This document shows, one piece after another, positions 41,701-49,524 of a stretch of DNA of 64,000 nucleotides (its first letter is position 1; each line of letters starts with the position of its first letter). This DNA comes from Hansschlegelia plantiphila (GTDB taxonomy: Bacteria; Pseudomonadota; Alphaproteobacteria; Rhizobiales; Methylopilaceae): assembly GCF_027922265.1 (NCBI RefSeq), contig NZ_BSFI01000023.1:124001-188000 (forward strand), written 5' to 3'. Made by a program: the position numbers and the translations under genes. The notes below the pieces were generated by a model. That model searched no databases and was not told where the DNA came from. It was given only the letters and a program-made list of their open reading frames with translations.

Positions 41701-44331
41701 CCGCAGGTCCGATCGGAGTTCCCCAATCAGCTGCTTCAATTGGCTGGCTAGATCGCCAATTGCAGAACGCTCGGGAGTTCTACCGGCAATGAGGCGAGGC
41801 TCTGCTCCCAGTCCTCGTAGCGTCCGCATCCACTCGACAAGCGTCAGAAGTGGAGCTGCGGACGATCGCTCGCCGCGCCAGTCATTGGAGAACGCCGAGC
41901 GTGCAAAAGCGTCTTCGTCTCGGATCGTCTTGAGGGCCTTCTGGCCCGCCATGAGGCGGTCCAGCGTCTCAAGCTGCTGGCCCAAAGGGCTGTCTGGTTT
42001 CCTGAGGACGGTGCGCGCGACAGCATGGGCGCGCCGCCAATCGCCGTTCAATCGCCGGAGCGGGCCGGTGTGTAGCGCGAGCGCTTTGCGCGTCGAGGCG
42101 AGATCCGTCTCCCAGGCTGTGTCCGTCACAAGATCCCCGACAGCGGCGCGCGCTTCCTGGAACCGTGCGACCGCCTCCGCTATGTCGCCGGCGCGCTCGA
42201 CGCCATGATCCCATACAGAGGCTGCAAATGCTTCAGGACTCGCAATTGGCGCCGCGGCGACGCGTTCGGCCGTCTCGATGAGGCGGTCCGCCCCGCTCAG
42301 TGTGTCGGAGGAGGTCGCCGATCCCAGTTCGATGCGGAGCCGTTCAGCCTCGTCCACGATGCGAGGCAGGCGCTGAGCCAACCGCCCGACGCGTTCGAAC
42401 GCATCAAGGCCGAAGTCGCGTGGGAGCCAGCCGAACTGCTCGCGAACGCCTTCGAGCGGCGCGTCGGCGGTCGCCGCAACCAAGTCTCCCTCTAACAGAC
42501 TGGCGAGCTCATTCAGGCGCCACCCCGCTTCGAGCGCGTCGCGCACCGCTTCGGGATCAGTCTCCCAAATCGAAGCTGCCAAAGCTTCGGGGCTGAGGTT
42601 GGGAGCGCCCGAGACGCGGCGTCCGATATCTGCAACGCCGGCGAACCCCGAGAGGCTGGACGGTGGCTCGACGCCGAACTTCTCTGACAGCGACTCACCT
42701 TCTTGAACGAGTCGACCTAGACCGCTCCGTGCGTCACCGATGCGGTCGATTATGCGTTCGAGCGCTGTCGCGACGACGACTTCGAGCCCGACGCCCCGCC
42801 AAGGATGCTGATCCGGCTGGCCGATGTCGCGAATGCGCTGGACGAGATCGTTCAGCAAAGCCGCTCGCTCGGTCTTGTCTTCCGGCGTCCAGCTCTGCGG
42901 ATCGACCAGAGAAAAGTCGACCGGCCGCTGCCCAAGTCTATTCAGCCGCGCAAGTTCGCCAAGAATGCCGTAGGGGGACAAACCGCTCGGAGCCAGCGTC
43001 CGGTGGATGCGTTCGGCATGGCTGTTCAGGACGTCGCGGAGGCCGGTCAAACGATCGGCCAGAGACGTCGAGGGGGCGCCCCGAGGTTGGCCCAGTTCCC
43101 AAGTGCGCTTTAGCTCCTCGAGAACCAGACGTTTGTTCGCCTTGTTGCTGTGTAACTCCAGGCAGGCGTCTCCAACGCCTGCTTGATCGAGACGCCGCTT
43201 CACGACCTCGAGCGCGGCCATCTTCTCCGCGACGAACAGGACGGTCTTTCCATCGGCGACAGCGGAAGCGATGACGTTAGCGATAGTCTGCGACTTGCCG
43301 GTGCCGGGCGGTCCTTGGATGACGAGATTTCGCCCGGAGCGAACCTCATGGACGGCGACGGTCTGAGAACTGTCGCTGTCGACGATGTGCAGCATGTCGG
43401 CTGGGGAGATGAAGGGATCGATCGAGCCCTCTTCGGGGACGAGATCCGGCGTGACCGCAAATCCGTCCGCGAGGAGACCGCGGATCAAGGGACGATCCGA
43501 AATCCGGTCCGCCGGCGGCCAAATATCCGCGTCGAGGTCGCGGTACATCAGGAATTTGGCGAACGAGAAGAAGCCTAGGACGATGTCGTCAGACAGAACC
43601 GCCCAATCCGGCTTCGTCGAAACTGCTTCAGCGACCGCCGCGAAATAGGCCGTGGGGTCGAATTCATCTCCCGTGTCGAATACGGGTAACTTCAACGCGT
43701 GAACTCGGTCGAGATAAGATTCAAGCGACAGGTTTGTCGCAACGTCCTCTTGCCGGGCGCGCAGGCGGAACTTCTCCCCGGCTGCTCCTCGCTCCAGGCT
43801 TACCGGCACGAGCAGCAGCGGCGCGTGCCGCGCATTTTGGACGTTGTTCGGATCGATCCACTTCAGCATCCCGAGCGCGAGGAACAGGATGTTGACGCCT
43901 TGCTCCTCCTCCAAGGTGCGGGCGTCGTTATGAAGGTCAAGGAGACGCTTCTGCAGACCCTTCGACGTCATGCGGGTCTGGAGGCGCGTATCGACGTGTC
44001 GGGCGGCGACTCCGCGCTCATCAACTTCATCGTCTTCTGGCTGAGGCAGCTCGACGAGGCGGTTCTCTTCACTTTCGCCCTCATCCCCAGAACCCGCAGG
44101 ACTTTCCCGTCCGGGGACGAAAGTAAAGGCTTTGCCATCGCGCAGCAGGCGGAAAATTTCAGATGACTTCTCATCGACGATTTCAATCGCGCGGGCGCTC
44201 TTCGAAAACCTGGGGACGTTGAGGAGCCGATTGCGCGCTGAAAGGTCGAGCAGTTCAGTTCGGGCTCGTTCAAGCTTCTCGGAGATCGGGAGATCGCTGC
44301 GAAAAACTGAGGCTTCGGTCGCGTCCGCCAT
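38734..44331 (-). CDS. DUF4011/superfamily 1 helicase/Vsr-like nuclease/DUF3320 protein, putative anti-phage defence
   Basis: This 1865-residue protein has several domains. The N-terminus (about 15-75: LERARTELLDLSARNRLLN) is DUF4011. The helicase core has Walker A GPPGTGKS at 340-347, Walker B with DEAS (VMDEASQIQPVDALG, about 1225) and VVVGDERQLPPTRFF, then RNPDIETFLSA and the late motif VLISRAKRRCEVYASIT. Residues about 1530-1600 are a Vsr/DUF559-type PD-(D/E)XK nuclease (FIDLAIADQ, GVECDSRSYAG, RSARDRDRLRQTVLEDHGW). A DUF3320 segment follows (VVDVVSVEGPVHIDEAVARI). This architecture was reported among predicted anti-phage systems (I recall it from Gao et al. 2020; not checked). In place of the usual ECDGxxYH the nuclease has ECDSRSYAG. 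Confidence 0.85.
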   Translation of the reverse strand: MADATEASVFRSDLPISEKLERARTELLDLSARNRLLNVPRFSKSARAIEIVDEKSSEIFRLLRDGKAFTFVPGRESPAGSGDEGESEENRLVELPQPEDDEVDERGVAARHVDTRLQTRMTSKGLQKRLLDLHNDARTLEEEQGVNILFLALGMLKWIDPNNVQNARHAPLLLVPVSLERGAAGEKFRLRARQEDVATNLSLESYLDRVHALKLPVFDTGDEFDPTAYFAAVAEAVSTKPDWAVLSDDIVLGFFSFAKFLMYRDLDADIWPPADRISDRPLIRGLLADGFAVTPDLVPEEGSIDPFISPADMLHIVDSDSSQTVAVHEVRSGRNLVIQGPPGTGKSQTIANVIASAVADGKTVLFVAEKMAALEVVKRRLDQAGVGDACLELHSNKANKRLVLEELKRTWELGQPRGAPSTSLADRLTGLRDVLNSHAERIHRTLAPSGLSPYGILGELARLNRLGQRPVDFSLVDPQSWTPEDKTERAALLNDLVQRIRDIGQPDQHPWRGVGLEVVVATALERIIDRIGDARSGLGRLVQEGESLSEKFGVEPPSSLSGFAGVADIGRRVSGAPNLSPEALAASIWETDPEAVRDALEAGWRLNELASLLEGDLVAATADAPLEGVREQFGWLPRDFGLDAFERVGRLAQRLPRIVDEAERLRIELGSATSSDTLSGADRLIETAERVAAAPIASPEAFAASVWDHGVERAGDIAEAVARFQEARAAVGDLVTDTAWETDLASTRKALALHTGPLRRLNGDWRRAHAVARTVLRKPDSPLGQQLETLDRLMAGQKALKTIRDEDAFARSAFSNDWRGERSSAAPLLTLVEWMRTLRGLGAEPRLIAGRTPERSAIGDLASQLKQLIGELRSDLRQFWYDLGSSAGPAFENVLTPERVDLRLLRARLDGLADADRRSRAAMKKPPATVEERLALIDRIVEWRESASALAQAQPIGLAAFEVAWKGEASDLSALAEAAEWLIGNPAMGKLAARLGDQRAEIARRAIEAERDADRLASELSALLADLRTDARAQFRATVVSEAEFQDLSLRLDLWLGNREQLSKWVTFRDRAAHGRALGMTALVDRLEDGRVSPDAAQNAFAMAYYDALLGVAISADPALGRFDGPLHEGQVREFANLDRQRIAESRIEVARAHHKKIPPSFGGVGPLGVLRAEMARRRGHMPIRQLMHRAAQPIQALKPVLMMSPLSVAQFLPPGQLTFDLLVMDEASQIQPVDALGAIGRCRQVVVVGDERQLPPTRFFSKMTGSGEDDEDDGAQVADIESILGLFHARGLPQRMLRWHYRSRHQSLIAVSNSQFYEDKLYIVPSPYTREAGMGLQFHLVPNGVFDSGGTTANLIEAKAVAQAIIQHAKSNPELSLGVATFSIKQRRAIQDEVEILRRKNPDIETFLSAHPSEPFFIKNLENVQGDERDVILISVGYAKNAQGQMAMRFGPLSAEGGERRLNVLISRAKRRCEVYASITDEDIDLERGKGKGVLAFKLFLNYARTGQMTLQPGAANAGPEILEAQVAEALKARGYQVHPRVGVAGLFIDLAIADQEHPGRYLLGVECDSRSYAGARSARDRDRLRQTVLEDHGWIIRRVWSVDWFQRPQEELNRLCEAIEAAKVELAERLEASAARQRAVDVEIVTVDRGDFTEVGLSDVAEDGLADRFYVEASPRAHLQYELHETPVGMLAELVVDVVSVEGPVHIDEAVARIRSAWGLQRSGGRIQAAVERAAEIAVRSGRVALDGQFLRIPDARVTIRDRRDVLSTTLRKPEMLPPIELQEAVRHVVTTNFGATREEVVVAVSRLLGFKATSAQLRDVILAQVERLVADETLSQADGLLVGRSSTDPHERSARPEVTVSA

Positions 44332-44541
44332 GCAACTTCCTTCCAGAACCCGCCGCTCGAGCGCGGGTCAATCGATCCTTCACAGCTGCGCGAGAATTGC
44401 AATCAGAGGTCGGCTACGTAGATCGTCTTCGCTTCTCAACGAGACTGCTGAACCATAGGGCGAGAGTGGCAGAATGTGAGCTGGGAATGTGCCGGCGACG
44501 GCTTCCGGGCGTTAGCATACGTCGATACCACCCACTATGCG

Positions 44542-44556
44542 TGCTACCCACTATAC
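44542..44556. promoter_or_regulatory. Second copy of the XRE operator/promoter core
   Basis: GTGCTACCCACTATA matches GTGCTACGCACTATA at 50051-50065 with one mismatch. On the minus strand both give TATAGTG-S-GTAGCAC, which contains a -10-like TATAGT directed toward the helicase gene here and toward the XRE gene there. Confidence 0.45.
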
Positions 44557-44607
44557 CTCAGCTTGTATATGCGCGCTGGCTACGCGCGCGGTAGCACAGC
44601 CACGGCG

Positions 44608-44743
44608 CCCCCTCCCACGCCGCCCTAGCCAGCTTGCTACATGGCTGCATCACCGTCACACCATCACGAAGACTTCGGATGTGACGGCGTGGTGGTGGTG
44701 GCGGCGCTGTACGGCGGGCTGCGCTGGCGGCTGGGGGAGGGGG
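44608..44743 (+). promoter_or_regulatory. Long imperfect stem-loop that would pair the Shine-Dalgarno of the next gene
   Basis: CCCCCTCCC (44608-44616) is the exact complement of GGGAGGGGG (44735-44743), which sits directly before the ATG at 44745 and contains its GGAGG. Further imperfect pairing (CCGCCC..AGCC with GGCT..GGCGG) extends the stem, and a nested hairpin (CCGTCACA 44653-44660 / TGTGACGG 44680-44687, with CGAAG-A-CTTCG inside) fills the loop. A translation switch or a structured RNA is inferred. Confidence 0.45.
44688..44707 (+). repeat. Inverted repeat, left copy, flanking the replication module
   Basis: CGTGGTGGTGGTGGCGGCGC matches the reverse complement of 47841-47860 at 19 of 20 bases, with weaker similarity continuing about 10-15 bases on each side. 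The two copies point inward and bracket the three genes of the core module. The sequence is low-complexity (GGT/GGC), so chance is not excluded. Confidence 0.4.
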
Positions 44744-44744
44744 A

Positions 44745-45272
44745 ATGACCAATCGAGACGGAGCTCACAAGAAGACCGGCGTTCCTGAACTTCTGCTTGA
44801 TCGGCCGGATCGGACGCTGCGGATCGTGTTGCGCGCCATCATCGAGGCACATCCAGACCAAGCCGGGCGGACCGACGAGGCTCGTGTCGCGCAGGCGGTT
44901 GCCATCTTGCTCGGGCGCCAGCCGAGGAAAGGCGCGCCAGGCAAGAATAGAGATGAGCTCCTTAGTATGCTGGCCTTCGATTACTCCGTCGAGAAATACT
45001 ATAACAAGCGAGATGTCAGCGTTACGTCCTTAGCCAAGCGACTGGTCGAATTTTATCCCGACACCGCTGGGACCGAGGGACGCGAGGCCGTCGTGCGCGA
45101 CCTCGTCCGCAAGTTCGATGAGTTCGCTCCACAGCTCTTAGAGGCTGAGGCCTCCGATTCGGAGGAGCCGGACATCTACAGGCCGATCGACCGGATACTG
45201 CGCGCGTTTGGGGAGGCCGGATTGAAGGTGGAGCGCCGCGTCGTTCCAGTGGGCTACCGCGACAGAGATTAA
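44745..45272 (+). CDS. Hypothetical protein of the satellite core
   Basis: This 175-residue soluble, mixed-charge protein is of no family I recognise. It has a predicted helical N-terminal half (LLLDRPDRTLRIVLRAIIE, RVAQAVAILLGRQP), an aromatic patch (FDYSVEKYYNKRD) and an acidic segment (LLEAEASDSEEPD) before a C-terminal IDRILRAFGEAGLKVERRV. It precedes the excisionase-like gene by 75 bases on the same strand. Its Shine-Dalgarno (GGAGG) is predicted to be masked by a stem-loop. A role in element replication or control is guessed from position only. Confidence 0.7.
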   Translation: MTNRDGAHKKTGVPELLLDRPDRTLRIVLRAIIEAHPDQAGRTDEARVAQAVAILLGRQPRKGAPGKNRDELLSMLAFDYSVEKYYNKRDVSVTSLAKRLVEFYPDTAGTEGREAVVRDLVRKFDEFAPQLLEAEASDSEEPDIYRPIDRILRAFGEAGLKVERRVVPVGYRDRD

Positions 45273-45347
45273 TCCCGGAATTTCCTCCGCTGCACTCTCC
45301 GCTTTTCCTGATCATTCATCGTCCCCCGCATTTCCAAGGAGGATTCG

Positions 45348-45548
45348 ATGGAACCGGAAAAGCCTGTTGAGCCCTATGTCACGATAGCCCAGGCAGCGCA
45401 GACGCTCGGCGTCCACACATGGGCTCTGCGCCGCGCCGTGAAGGCCGGTACGATCCCCGCCTATGCGCCATTCAACAGCCGCAAGCTGGTGCGGCTTTCG
45501 GAAGTCGTGTCGGCGATCCGCGCTTCCCGTACGGAGGCGGCGCAGTGA
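45348..45548 (+). CDS. Excisionase/AlpA-like helix-turn-helix DNA-binding protein
   Basis: This 66-residue protein starts with a MerR/Xis-like motif: VTIAQAAQTLGVHTWALRRAV, KAGTIPAYAPFNSRKLVRLSEV. AAGGAGG lies before the ATG. It overlaps the primase gene by three bases. Proteins of this size and type direct excision or activate satellite transcription (AlpA, Xis). It may bind the GTAACC pairs near the element ends. Confidence 0.75.
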   Translation: MEPEKPVEPYVTIAQAAQTLGVHTWALRRAVKAGTIPAYAPFNSRKLVRLSEVVSAIRASRTEAAQ

Positions 45549-47773
45549 GCGAAGGAATCTTCTCGCGCTACGCGCCGCTCGCATGGGAGCGCGACCTCAG
45601 AGTTCTGCCGATCGAGCCCGGGGACAAAAGGCCGGCCAAGGAAATCTCCGGCTGGCCTGGCTATCTCGCCGCGATCCCAGGTGCGGAAATCAAGACGGCT
45701 TGGCTATCGCGCTATGCGTCGAACGGCTGGGGCGTTCTCCTAGGGTCGAAGATAGCGCCGGACCATCAGCTGGTTGCGCTCGACATCGACGACGACCGCC
45801 TGGTTAAGCCGACGCTCGCCGTTTTGGGCATCAACCCCGAAGATCCTTCGTACTGCGCAAAGCGCGGCATGAAGGGGCTAACGGTTTTTATGCGCGCCCC
45901 GAAGAAGGGCTTCAAGTCGACCGTAATCGAAGGCGCAGAGCCCCTCGGGAACATAGACGTGCTCGGAGCCGGGAAGGAGACGGTCATGCCGCCGTCTATC
46001 CACCCCGATACCGGCAAACCCTACGAAAATCTGGGGACGACGCTGCTGGAGGCCGACCTGGCGCTTCTGCCGGAGCTGACCAAAAAGCAGGTGAAGCTGC
46101 TGAAGGTTGTGTTCGGCTCTCCGCATGTGCCGACGCTTATGCGAGGAGAACTAACGCACATCGCCGGGCTCGAATTCGCGGCGCAGTTGGTTAGCGCGGG
46201 AGCGTCTGATCAGGAGGCGGAAGCTCTTGTACGAGCGCTGCTGCCTGTCGACTACAAAGGCGACAGTCTCAAGGAACTCCCTGAGTGGCTCTCCTCGGCT
46301 CGCGATAAGGGCTACGATCAGCGCGAGGGCCGTGGCCCCAGTTTGGCGCAAGCCGTCATGGAGGTGGCCGTCGCCGGTTGTGTAGAGCTCTTCAACGACG
46401 GCGATCGCAACGGGTATGCCTCCGTCGCAGCGGAATCAGGCGTCGTGACGTACCGGGTCAACAGCGAAGGCTTCAAAACCTGGGTGCGTTATCAGGCGCA
46501 CAAAGCTCTCGACCGCCCGGTAGGCGCCGGTCCGCTCCTCGAGGCGATTGCCGGAATCGAAGCCATGGCGCTATTCGACGGCGCTTCGTACGTGGTCAAC
46601 AACCGGGTCGCCGGTGATGATGAGATCGTCGAGATCGACCTCGGCACAAGCGACGGCCGCACAGTCGTGATCGTCGGTGGCGGTTGGCGCGTTAGCCAAG
46701 AGCCGAGGAGTAAGTTCGCTCGTGGCTCGGGCTACAGCGCGCTCCCGGAGCCGGTTGGTGGCGGGAAGCTGAGCGATCTCCAGGAACTCCTCGGCCTTTC
46801 GATGGAGAATTTCCTGCTCGTCATCGCCTTCATCATCAATGCGCTGAAGCCCGGAGGTCCCTTCTTCATTCTGTTGGTCGAGGGCGAGCAGGGAAGCGGC
46901 AAGAGCTTCATCTGCGAGATCATCAAGAGGATTCTCGACCCCAATAAAGCCGGCCGTCTCCGCCTCCCCGACAATGAGAGGGATTTGATGATCCAGGCGA
47001 AGGAGTACCGGCACCTCAACTTCGACAATGCGTCCGGGATGAAGGCGGAAATGTCGGATGCTCTTTGCGCTCTCGCGACGGGGGGCGGCATCGCGGTCCG
47101 GAAGCTCTACACGGACGGCGACCTCCACGTGATGTCCTTCGCCCGCCCCTTCGTCCTCAATGGGATCTCTGGGTACGTGAACCGTCCCGACCTCATGGAG
47201 CGCGCGATCCCGCTTAAGCTCCCCGCCCTTCCTGAGAACACCCGCAAGACCGAGGCCGAACTGCTCGCCGCATTCGAGGCGATTCTGCCGGGACTCCTTG
47301 GGGTCCTGTATGACGCGGTCTCTGCAGCGCTGCGGAACCTGGCATCCGTCGAGCCGCCCCGTCACCTGCGGATGGCGGACGCCGCTCGTTGGATCAAGGC
47401 GGCCGAGCCCGCCCTAAGTCTTGAGGGGGAGCTTATCGGGTCCATCACCGAGGCCCAGAACGAGTTCGTGCTCGAACGCATTAACGATGATCCGCTGGTC
47501 ATGAAGCTGCGGGGGCTCGCCGTCCGGAGGGCGCTTGAGGGCAAAGAAGGGCCGTTCGTCGGTTATGTCGCGGACCTGTTTACTGCGTTTGGCGAAGCGT
47601 CCAAGGGTCTCCCGCCAACTCCCTCCCGGCTTTCCCACACGCTGAAGCGTCTTCGGCCAGCCATGGAGAAGGCCGGCGTGACGGTCGAGTTCCTTCCTCG
47701 GGACCGCGCCGGTCAGAAGGTGCGTGTAACCGTTGATCGTTCTCGTCTCGAGCCGACGTTCGAGCAGGACTAG
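45545..47773 (+). CDS. Bifunctional primase-polymerase with C-terminal ATPase/helicase (satellite replication protein)
   Basis: This 742-residue protein has an N-terminal Prim-Pol region (about 1-200: RDLRVLPIEPGDKRPAKEI, GWGVLLGSKIAPDHQLVALDI with the acidic DID-D metal site at about 80, IDVLGAGKETVMPPSIHPDTG). The C-terminal half is an ATPase with Walker A GEQGSGKS at about 447-454 and NDNERD-type downstream signals (LDPNKAGRLRLPDNERDL, LNFDNASGMKAEMSDALC). Such fusions start replication of satellites and plasmids. The start is GTG, overlapping the HTH gene (GTGA); a longer frame inside the HTH gene is rejected. Confidence 0.82.
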   Translation: MSEGIFSRYAPLAWERDLRVLPIEPGDKRPAKEISGWPGYLAAIPGAEIKTAWLSRYASNGWGVLLGSKIAPDHQLVALDIDDDRLVKPTLAVLGINPEDPSYCAKRGMKGLTVFMRAPKKGFKSTVIEGAEPLGNIDVLGAGKETVMPPSIHPDTGKPYENLGTTLLEADLALLPELTKKQVKLLKVVFGSPHVPTLMRGELTHIAGLEFAAQLVSAGASDQEAEALVRALLPVDYKGDSLKELPEWLSSARDKGYDQREGRGPSLAQAVMEVAVAGCVELFNDGDRNGYASVAAESGVVTYRVNSEGFKTWVRYQAHKALDRPVGAGPLLEAIAGIEAMALFDGASYVVNNRVAGDDEIVEIDLGTSDGRTVVIVGGGWRVSQEPRSKFARGSGYSALPEPVGGGKLSDLQELLGLSMENFLLVIAFIINALKPGGPFFILLVEGEQGSGKSFICEIIKRILDPNKAGRLRLPDNERDLMIQAKEYRHLNFDNASGMKAEMSDALCALATGGGIAVRKLYTDGDLHVMSFARPFVLNGISGYVNRPDLMERAIPLKLPALPENTRKTEAELLAAFEAILPGLLGVLYDAVSAALRNLASVEPPRHLRMADAARWIKAAEPALSLEGELIGSITEAQNEFVLERINDDPLVMKLRGLAVRRALEGKEGPFVGYVADLFTAFGEASKGLPPTPSRLSHTLKRLRPAMEKAGVTVEFLPRDRAGQKVRVTVDRSRLEPTFEQD

Positions 47774-47840
47774 CGATTGTCCAGCGACAGGCGGGGGGAC
47801 ATTTACTCCTCCTGCCTACCACCTGCAGGCCCGCTGTGCC

Positions 47841-47860
47841 GCGCCGCCACCACCGCCACG
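47841..47860 (-). repeat. Inverted repeat, right copy, flanking the replication module
   Basis: Reverse complement matches 44688-44707 at 19 of 20 bases. It lies 68 bases after the primase stop codon, upstream of the integrase promoter region. Confidence 0.4.
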
Positions 47861-47958
47861 CATACATCTGCTGTGGCGATTTCAACCTCAGTGAGCATCG
47901 AGTCCGAATCGTCGCGAGCTTAAACGCTCTTTCGGCTTAGCCGTTGTTTCATTGTCGC

Positions 47959-48033
47959 GGTTACGGCGCGGGTTACAATTCAACTCATTTCGCGCTGTTC
48001 CAAGTGTATCTCGCGATTACTTGTGTGGGTTAC
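47959..48033. promoter_or_regulatory. Integrase upstream region with GGTTAC repeats
   Basis: GGTTAC occurs at 47959-47964, 47971-47976 and 48028-48033, with a near copy GATTAC at 48015-48020. These are the GTAACC repeats of the element ends in reverse orientation. The 310-bp gap between primase and integrase genes otherwise shows no gene. Integrase autoregulation or a recombination accessory site is inferred. Confidence 0.45.
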
Positions 48034-48083
48034 TGCGGCGTGTTTTCGTTTTCATCCAGTCTTAGTTCGGCAGGATCATCATC

Positions 48084-49310
48084 ATGAACTTCTCGGTTAG
48101 TCTCACGAAGCGGACGCGCAAGCGGAAGCTCACCAGCGGCGCGGTCGTGCTTCACGATCGTTTCGTCTTAAACTATCTCGACCCGAACGGCGGTCGCCGC
48201 CGGCAGGAGTTCTTCGACCGGAAGCGCGACGCGGAAGCCCGGCAGCGGGCTTTGCAGTCGCAGGTCGCCGAGGGAGCCTACGTTGATGAGCGGACGGTTC
48301 CGACTGTCGGCGAGGCGGTCAATCATTGGCTCGCCGATCGCGAGGGCAACGTCAAGGCGACGACGCTCAAGGGCTACAAGGTCGTCTGCAACGTTATCCG
48401 CGGGCCGCTGTTGGTGGGCACGCGCCGGGAGCGCGCGGAATACACCGCGACGGGCGCGAAGCCGAAGGGCGCGACCTTCGTCAAGCTGCTCGGCGACGTG
48501 AAGCTGAACGACCTGACCACGGCCGCGATCCGGGCGTGGCACCGGACTGTCGTCGAGCAGACCGGGACTTATACGGCGAACCGCGCCAAAGCCCATCTGA
48601 AGTCGATACTGGCGCTCGCAGAGGAGGATTTCAAAGTCCGCGCGCCCTCGATGCCGACGGGGCTTTCGCGAGCGCGGCACAAGCCGAAGAAGGCCATCCT
48701 CACCAGCGAGGCGATCCGGGCCGTCATTAAAGCCGCACGGGATGACGAGTACGGCGTCTATTGCGCCTTCCCCTTCCTCGCAGGCACGCGACCGAGCGAG
48801 CAGCTCGGGCTGCTGTGGGACGATGTCGACTTCGACAAGAACGTGATCCGCATCCGGCGCATCCAGGAGCGTGACGGCTCCCTGACCGAGATGACCAAGA
48901 CCGAGGCTGGCACCCGCGAGATCCCGATGATGCCGACGCTTCGCGAGATGCTGCTCGCTTGGCGCGTCCGGTGCCCGCGAAAGGGCAAGGAGCTTCACCG
49001 CGTATTCCCTGGCCCTGGCCGGCTCCAGCCTTGGCCGAAGCCCCGGATCGGCGGCGGAGGGCCGCTGCTCTACCAGAACTACCGGAAGCGATATTGGGAG
49101 CCGGCGTTCGAGCGGCTTGAGCTTCCTTATGTTACGCCGCACTCGGCGCGGCATTCGTTCATCTCGACGCTACAGGCTCAGGGCATCGAGGTCGGGCTGG
49201 TCGCCCAAATCGCCGGCCATGCCAACCCGACTGTGACGCTTGGCCATTATACTCAGGCGGTCAGGGGAGGAGCTGCGGCGATCACCGCCCTCGAGCGAGC
49301 CTATGTGTAA
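48084..49310 (+). CDS. int: Tyrosine recombinase (phage-type integrase)
   Basis: This 408-residue integrase has an N-terminal arm-binding region (KLTSGAVVLHDRFVLNYLD then NGGRRRQEFFDRKRDAEAR), a core-binding domain (TVGEAVNHWLADREGNVKA) and a C-terminal catalytic domain. Catalytic residues: Arg in FLAGTRPSEQLGLLWDDVD, His-x-x-Arg in TPHSARHSFISTL, His in IAGHANPTVTLGHYTQA, and the nucleophile Tyr in the same segment. It should catalyse integration into the tRNA-Gly 3' end. It lies about 10 kb from either attachment repeat, an unusual place. Confidence 0.92.
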   Translation: MNFSVSLTKRTRKRKLTSGAVVLHDRFVLNYLDPNGGRRRQEFFDRKRDAEARQRALQSQVAEGAYVDERTVPTVGEAVNHWLADREGNVKATTLKGYKVVCNVIRGPLLVGTRRERAEYTATGAKPKGATFVKLLGDVKLNDLTTAAIRAWHRTVVEQTGTYTANRAKAHLKSILALAEEDFKVRAPSMPTGLSRARHKPKKAILTSEAIRAVIKAARDDEYGVYCAFPFLAGTRPSEQLGLLWDDVDFDKNVIRIRRIQERDGSLTEMTKTEAGTREIPMMPTLREMLLAWRVRCPRKGKELHRVFPGPGRLQPWPKPRIGGGGPLLYQNYRKRYWEPAFERLELPYVTPHSARHSFISTLQAQGIEVGLVAQIAGHANPTVTLGHYTQAVRGGAAAITALERAYV

Positions 49311-49524
49311 CCCGGAGGGGGGTGAACTCGTCCTTGAGGTTAGGTGCCTCGTGACCGGAGTGCTCGAGCTGTGTACGATTGAGGGGACCTCGCTGCGTTC
49401 CGGGGTGCCACTCGATGAGCTGGTCGCCGCGCTCAACGCGTTCGGCGGGTGTGAGACTGATGGCTACGCGATCGTCCAGCACGAGACGCTTTGTGGCTGC
49501 GGCTGGCGCCACCGGCCGGCATAG
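49303..49524 (+). CDS. Possible small protein overlapping the integrase end
   Basis: This 73-residue frame overlaps the integrase stop by eight bases (ATGTGTAA). It is Cys-rich (CLVTGVLELCTIEG, FGGCETDG, HETLCGCGWRHRPA) and of plausible composition, but has no recognised family and no clear ribosome site. An overlapping antisense frame is equally long and is judged a shadow. Confidence 0.3.
   Translation: MCNPEGGELVLEVRCLVTGVLELCTIEGTSLRSGVPLDELVAALNAFGGCETDGYAIVQHETLCGCGWRHRPA

Larger units (their letters stand above)
44332..44744. other. 413-bp structured intergenic region between helicase gene and core module
   Basis: No gene is called. The region contains two ACCCACTAT direct repeats (44531-44539, 44547-44555), an inverted pair GTGCTACC (44542-44549) / GGTAGCAC (44590-44597), a nested hairpin at 44653-44687, and a long imperfect stem from 44608 to 44743. 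It likely holds the promoter of the helicase gene (leftward) and of the core module (rightward), and could hold a replication origin. Confidence 0.5.

Noticed and set aside
47722..47727. GTAACC within the primase gene
   Set aside because: A single copy in coding sequence without a partner; expected by chance.
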